From: Micractinium sp. NFX-FRZ
Lineage: Eukaryota; Chlorophyta; Trebouxiophyceae; Chlorellales; Chlorellaceae
Direction of reading: 5' to 3'
DNA length: 62,530 nucleotides
NCBI GenBank assembly: GCA_029339195.1
Contig: JAPTJF010000378.1
Location: forward strand, 1 to 62,530
In this document: in pieces, positions 58,112 to 62,530 of the stretch
Layout of the letters: each line of letters starts with the position of its first letter
How positions within the stretch are numbered: the stretch's first letter is position 1
The notes under the pieces: generated by a model
What the model was told of the DNA's origin: nothing
Seen by the model: the letters and a program-made list of their open reading frames with translations, nothing else
Database searches by the model: none
Translations under genes and position numbers: made by a program

Positions 58112-59287
58112 GCCATGCCCGGCAGGCCGCCTGGTGCATGGCAGCGCCCAAAACGCCTTCCCACCACTCCCCTGTATGCCTGCGCCCCTTTCCCTTCTCT
58201 TCAAACTTGTTCCAAACACGACAGAAAGGCTTCATTGTCACCAGTCGCCACCCCCCTCCTGCCTCCCCCCGTGTGCACACCCAGTCCACAACTATCCTTC
58301 CTCCAAATATTATATCGGCTTGATTGAAACATTCATCTCGAAATCTCACTCGAATAGCTTGAAACTCTTTCAATATGCTCCAGTCCCTGTCCTTAGAAAC
58401 TCCCCACACCTGCCATGCCGTGCCTGTAATAAAGGAACGACTTATGTGGCAATCGAACCGTTCGTGGTGACCATGACAGCGGGCAACCTTGCTGAGTATC
58501 CAACGAGGCTGCTGCGCAGCACATGTAGCGGTACAGTCATGCAATCCACATCGGGGGCGGCGCTGAGGGTCTACCAGAGCAACAAGCCAGAGTTGTGTAT
58601 CCATGCCTGTTTTCAGGGCGCAAAACTAGTTGTACTCTTGGGGAGGCTTATGTGGCAGGCCGTGCGCCGAGCCGTGTGGGCAGGGCAGTAAGACACCCTT
58701 CTTGCCGCCACACGTCGCTAGCAATGGCGGCTTCCTTGTGTAATGCAAGCGCCAGGCATGCAGCAGACAGGCTAGCGCTACAGGTTTGAGCTGCCTGCAG
58801 CCGCCTCTACGGCTGCCTGCAGCGGCCGCTGCTGCCGACGCGCCGACCTGCCGATGGCATGATCGGCATGCTCCGCTTGCAACTGGGACATCACAAGCAA
58901 GCAAGAACAGTAAGCAGAACATGGTTGGCGCACGTCAGCCTGCGACCTGTGGGCCAGCTCCCATTTTCAGAGCGGCTCAGCTGCGGGGGCGGTGCGGGAC
59001 GATGGCAGCGGGGCACCCCGGCCCGGCAGGACCGAGTGTAGGCACCCGCTCGCCCCTCTGGCCCCGCCCCACCTCCCTTACGCCTGGTCACAACGGCTCT
59101 TACAACACATGTCGTCTCAAAGCCATTGCGGCGCGTTGCAAGCACTTGACGTGAAGTTGCGCTGAAGGTGCAAGGCCCGCAGGCTAGAAGAGCGCCGCAG
59201 CTGAGCCTTTTGGCTCATTCAACAAACCTCCAATCTCAATTCATCCTCTGCCCCACCAGAAGCAACCTGTTCAAAGCCCCCACTGGC
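58112..59287. promoter_or_regulatory. 3' region of copy 1 and upstream copy 2 of the array
   Basis: TGTAA at 58425-58429 ends copy 1. From 58681 the duplicated upstream unit repeats, about 3.4 kb after its first occurrence, with an extra few bases around 58815 and a shorter middle. Confidence 0.65.
58425..58429 (+). terminator. TGTAA polyadenylation signal of array copy 1
   Basis: TGTAA followed by TAAA, about 315 bases past the stop. Confidence 0.45.
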
Positions 59288-61307
59288 ATGACGCTCGGAA
59301 TGAAGCGCACCTCGCCCGCCGGCCTGCTGGCTGCGGCCCTGTTGATCTGCGGTGAGCCCTGGGGCTGTCAGCCGCAGCGGGCGCAGAAGGGCATTGCCTT
59401 GCCTGCCGCTTCGCCGCGTGGCAGGCCGCTCTCGAGAGCGGCCGGCCGTCCTGGTCATTATCCCCCTGATATCCACCCCAAACAACGCACCGGGCCCCAT
59501 TCGGTGCATGTATTGCATGCAACTGACAGGGGCCAGCCAGGCTGAGGATGGATGCTCCCGCCACCTCCCCCGCCGCCGCCTGCAGGCCTCGCCGCCGCCA
59601 CCGCTGCCTGCACCACCCAGACCGATGCGTCGGCCGGGGGCAGCGGGTGCAAGACGTGCAGCGCCGATGGCCTGATGTGCGAGGAGTGCTGGGAGTTCCA
59701 CGGGCTGAGCTCGGCGGGGGAGTGCGTCAAGGTGCGCGCAGCGGGGGCGCGGGGCGGATGGGCAGGAGCTTGGTGCTAGCAGCGGTCTCTGGCGCCCCGA
59801 TCAAGAGTAGCAAGAGCGTGTTCAGATGAGGACCCCTCCCCTCTCCCAGCAGAAAGGAGTTCGGTCTGATGAATGGGCGGGGATCAATGGGGGGCGGCGT
59901 GATAGAGGCTGGGGCAGCACTGAGTGCGACCCGGGCCCGTCCCGGGCTCAACTCCCAAGCCTGTCAGGCCCTTGCATATGCTGGCTGCCAACCCGCCCTC
60001 CGTGCCCGAAATGCCCCCCTGCAGTGCAATGAGGACCGTGGTTCGGACAGCATGGGGACTACACACTTCCAGGGCTGCTACCTCTGCGATGGCGATGACC
60101 CCTCCTTCTGCTACAACTGCACGACACTCGACGTCGTCCCATCGCGCGGCGCCGGCCCCTTCAGCGTGCCCTACTACGCAAACGAACTCGGCCAGTGTGT
60201 CGAGGTGAGGCAGCGGGGCGGCCGTTTGCGGTGATCGTGGTGTGGGGTGGAGTGAGTGGACCGGGGTGAGCTGAGCACGTGCGTGTGTGCCTCCCTGGGC
60301 GCGGAGGGGTCCATGGCCGTGCTTGGGTCTATGCCCGCTCGAAGGCCTACTAGGCCTATAGTATAAACTTGCACCTATCACCCTCCCATGGGTGCGTTCC
60401 GGTGCTTGACATCAGGCGTGCAGGTGTGAGCACACCACCTTGGCTCACAGCTTGGCAGGCACCCTTGGCATGAATTCTGGCTTCTCACGCTGCCTCGCCC
60501 ACTGACCCGCCCGCCCACCCGCAGTGCACCGACGTCCCCGATGGATGTGCCACGTGTGCCAGCCTCAACGGCACCTGCACCACCTGCAAAGACGGCTCCG
60601 TCCTGGTGGAGGGGGAGTGCCTCAGCTGCACCGAGCTGCACCCAGAGTGCACCCGCTGCCAGCTGGGCAGCGATGGCGCCCCCATCTGCACAGCCTGCGG
60701 CGGTGGCCACTTCTACGACACCGCCACCAGCACCTGTGTGCAGGTCAGTGGGCACCTCCCCTCCCGCCCACCAGCCTGCCCCGGCCCGACTGCCTCTGTC
60801 ATGTGCTTGTTGCCCCCCATTGCCTCCTCTCCTGCACGAGCCACAAGTCACCAAAACCGCTCCCTCCCGCCCCGCGCACCTCACCGATTGATTGCATGCC
60901 TGCCCGCCCGCCAGGCCCCGCGCCCTGCACCCCTCCTCACCCACATGCCCACCTTTGCCGCGCTTGCCCCCACCCTGCAGTGCTCCCCCGGCTGCATCAT
61001 ATGCGAGTCCACCACCCGCTGCAGCCAGTGCTCTTATGTAGGCTTCTACATGGAGCCGTCCAGCGGGCAATGCGCGCCCTGCACAGACAACTGCGAAAAA
61101 TGTGTGCCCAGCCCCGCCGGAGGCAGCACGTGCGAGCGCTGCAACGACGACCATGGGGTCGACAAGCCCACCGGCACTTGCATCCCCTGCGCCCTCCCCA
61201 ACTGCACCTTCTGCCGCGAAGATGCGGCCACCTGCTCGCTTTGCGAGCAAGGTTTCCCCTGGTGGTATGATGAGGCCAGCAACGCCTGTGTGCTGCGAAC
61301 AGCATGA
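59288..61307 (+). CDS. Cys-rich secreted protein, array copy 2
   Basis: Five exons: 59288-59351, 59586-59731, 60025-60204, 60525-60743 and 60981-61307, coding 311 aa. Same exon phases and module order as copy 1. The signal peptide exon is nearly identical (MTLGMKRTSPAGLLAAALLI). Exon 2 matches copy 1 closely (CKTCSADGLMCEECWEFHGL). Exon 3 is shorter and differs in its first third but keeps CYLCDGDDPSFCYNC. Exon 4 keeps CATCASLNGTCTTC and CTRCQLGSDGAPIC. Exon 5 is longer than in copy 1, adding a C-x-x-C pair (CEKCVPSPAGGSTCERC) before CTFCREDAATCSLC. The divergence is greatest between cysteines, as expected for a fast-evolving secreted family. TGTAA lies at 61750. Confidence 0.82.
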
Positions 61308-62445
61308 CGTGCAGTGTCTAATGGCACACATCGTCCTGCTGGGAGTGAACCATGTCCGGCAGGCACCTGGGGCATGGTTTGCTCCTTCTACCCACCCCAC
61401 GTTTGCGTTCTGCCCTGTTCCTGGCTGAATCAACTCGTCAACTCACTCTCAAACTTGGTCCAGATATCCCAGAAAGGCGCCATTGTCACTAGTAGTCAGC
61501 GCCTCCCGCCGTCCGTACCCCCCCCCACACACGACGCTCCCCCTGCAGCATTTTGCCCCCAATGCAAACATTCATTTCCATCACTCACTACAAAAATTTG
61601 CCAACCCGACTTGACTCCAGCCCTGCATAGCCGGGAGGCGCTCCTCACAACTCACGCCCTGCCTCCCCCCGCCATGGGGGTCCACGCCTCCGCTGGTTTC
61701 CTCGACCCACGCCCAAGGCCGTTTCTTTTCTTCTTCTTTTTCATGCCCATGTAATGTTCACCAGCGATCAAACCATTGCGGGCACATCAAACTTGTTTGG
61801 TGTCCAAGCATGACAACGGAGGAAGGGCAGCAGGTTTGGTCAGATGGCGCATGCACGGAGGGCACCCCTGCCCAGAGTTGGATCCTCTGGAGGGCTGCGC
61901 ATTAGGCAGGGCATTAAGCCACACTTCTTTGCCGCCGCTGCGCCTACGAGCCGACTTGCCGCTGCTGCCGCCTGCTGCCGACGTGCATGTGGCGTGCTTC
62001 GCTTGCAATGGATATCACAAGCAAGCCAGACTGTTAGACGCAGAGCAATGCTGGAGCACGGCAGATTGCAGCTTCAGGCCCAGATCCCTGTTCCAGAGCT
62101 CCTCAGCTGCAGGCCCCGGGGCGGGGCGGGATGACGACGACGTCGACGGCAGTGCCACGGTGGTCCACCCCAGCACCGCCCCGCCCGCACTTGCTGGACA
62201 TTCTGGCCCCCGCCCCACCTCCCGTGCGCGCCGTCACAAGCTCTGGCAACAAGATGTATTCCAAAGCCATTGCAGCGCGAGTTTCAAGTCACTGTAGACA
62301 CGGTGACGTGAAGTTGCGCTGAAGGTGCAAGACCCGCAGGCGAGAAGAGGGCCGCAGCTGAGCCTTTTGGCTCATTCAACAAACCACCAATCTCAATTTC
62401 ATCCTCTGCCCCACCAGAAGCAACTTGTTCAAAGCCCCCACTGGC
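61308..62445. promoter_or_regulatory. 3' region of copy 2 and upstream copy 3 of the array
   Basis: TGTAA at 61750-61754 ends copy 2. From about 61906 a third version of the upstream unit appears. It is more diverged at first but almost identical near the end (GACGTGAAGTTGCGCTGAAG, GCCGCAGCTGAGCCTTTTGG). Confidence 0.6.
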
Positions 62446-62530
62446 ATGTCGCTGGGCCCCCGTCAGATCAGCTCAGCATTTGAGCGACAAGGTGCCTTTT
62501 CTGGCCAAATCCTGCACCGCTGCCCGCGAT
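62446..62530 (+). CDS. Start of a third array member, cut by the window edge
   Basis: An ATG at the position equivalent to copy 2 opens MSLGPRQISSAFERQ. Only the first few residues fit the signal peptide of copies 1 and 2 (MTLGMKRTSS), after which the sequence departs. It may be a diverged member or a promoter copy that captured a new sequence. Confidence 0.4.
   Translation, partial: MSLGPRQISSAFERQGAFSGQILHRCPR

Noticed and set aside
55901..61307. Giardia-type variant surface protein or animal growth-factor receptor
   Set aside because: The C-x-x-C pattern is similar, but there is no transmembrane tail or kinase and the exon structure is algal; the similarity is probably convergent.

Overview
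This is nuclear DNA of a GC-rich green alga, most likely a Chlorella-like trebouxiophyte. Genes are dense and lie on both strands. They carry many short GT-AG introns with in-frame, phase-matched joins, algal TGTAA polyadenylation signals appear downstream of several stops, and codon use is strongly G/C-ending. The proteins are plant/algal in type: an ILR1-like amidohydrolase, PSMA2, RFC5 and a LanC-like protein. No prokaryotic operon, tRNA, rRNA, CRISPR array or intact mobile element was seen. The species call is an inference; no search was possible. Exon models were built by hand from splice motifs, reading phase and family alignment from memory. In all models the coding length is divisible by three.

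Layout. 0-5 kb: a 74-base G run, an FHA-domain nuclear protein (-) and an IQUB/FAP253-like axonemal protein (-). 5-16 kb: proteasome alpha-2 (+), a FAD monooxygenase (-) and an IAA-amino-acid-hydrolase-like M20D peptidase (-). 16-25 kb: a 17-exon CaMKK-like kinase fused to a split cyclic-nucleotide-binding-like domain (+). 25-33 kb: a helicase-associated-domain protein (-), replication factor C subunit 5 (-) and an EMAP-II/Arc1p-like tRNA-binding protein (+). 34-40 kb: an orphan gene (+) and a LanC-like gene with two tandem alternative exons (+). 40-45 kb: a gene-poor stretch with an old duplication and a foldback. 45-51 kb: a DUF493 protein (+) and a secreted-type M20 dipeptidase (-). 52-62.5 kb: an AA15-type LPMO with a chitin-binding tail (+), then a tandem array of Cys-rich secreted proteins, two complete and the start of a third at the edge.

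Gene relationships. Most neighbours are unrelated in function. Divergent pairs (IQUB/PSMA2, ILR1/kinase, RFC5/tRNA-binding, M20/LPMO) share upstream regions of 0.35-1.3 kb. Convergent pairs (PSMA2/monooxygenase, kinase/helicase-associated, DUF493/M20) have 0.4-0.6 kb between their stops. The LPMO and the Cys-rich proteins form a block of predicted secreted, probably cell-wall-facing proteins.

The most striking signal is not a gene. In at least seven genes, introns hold decayed copies of the start or end of the adjacent exon, usually about 80-130 bp away and including the splice-site flank. In the LanC-like gene the same arrangement has given two intact, phase-compatible alternative exons. Three introns also appear to use GC-AG borders.
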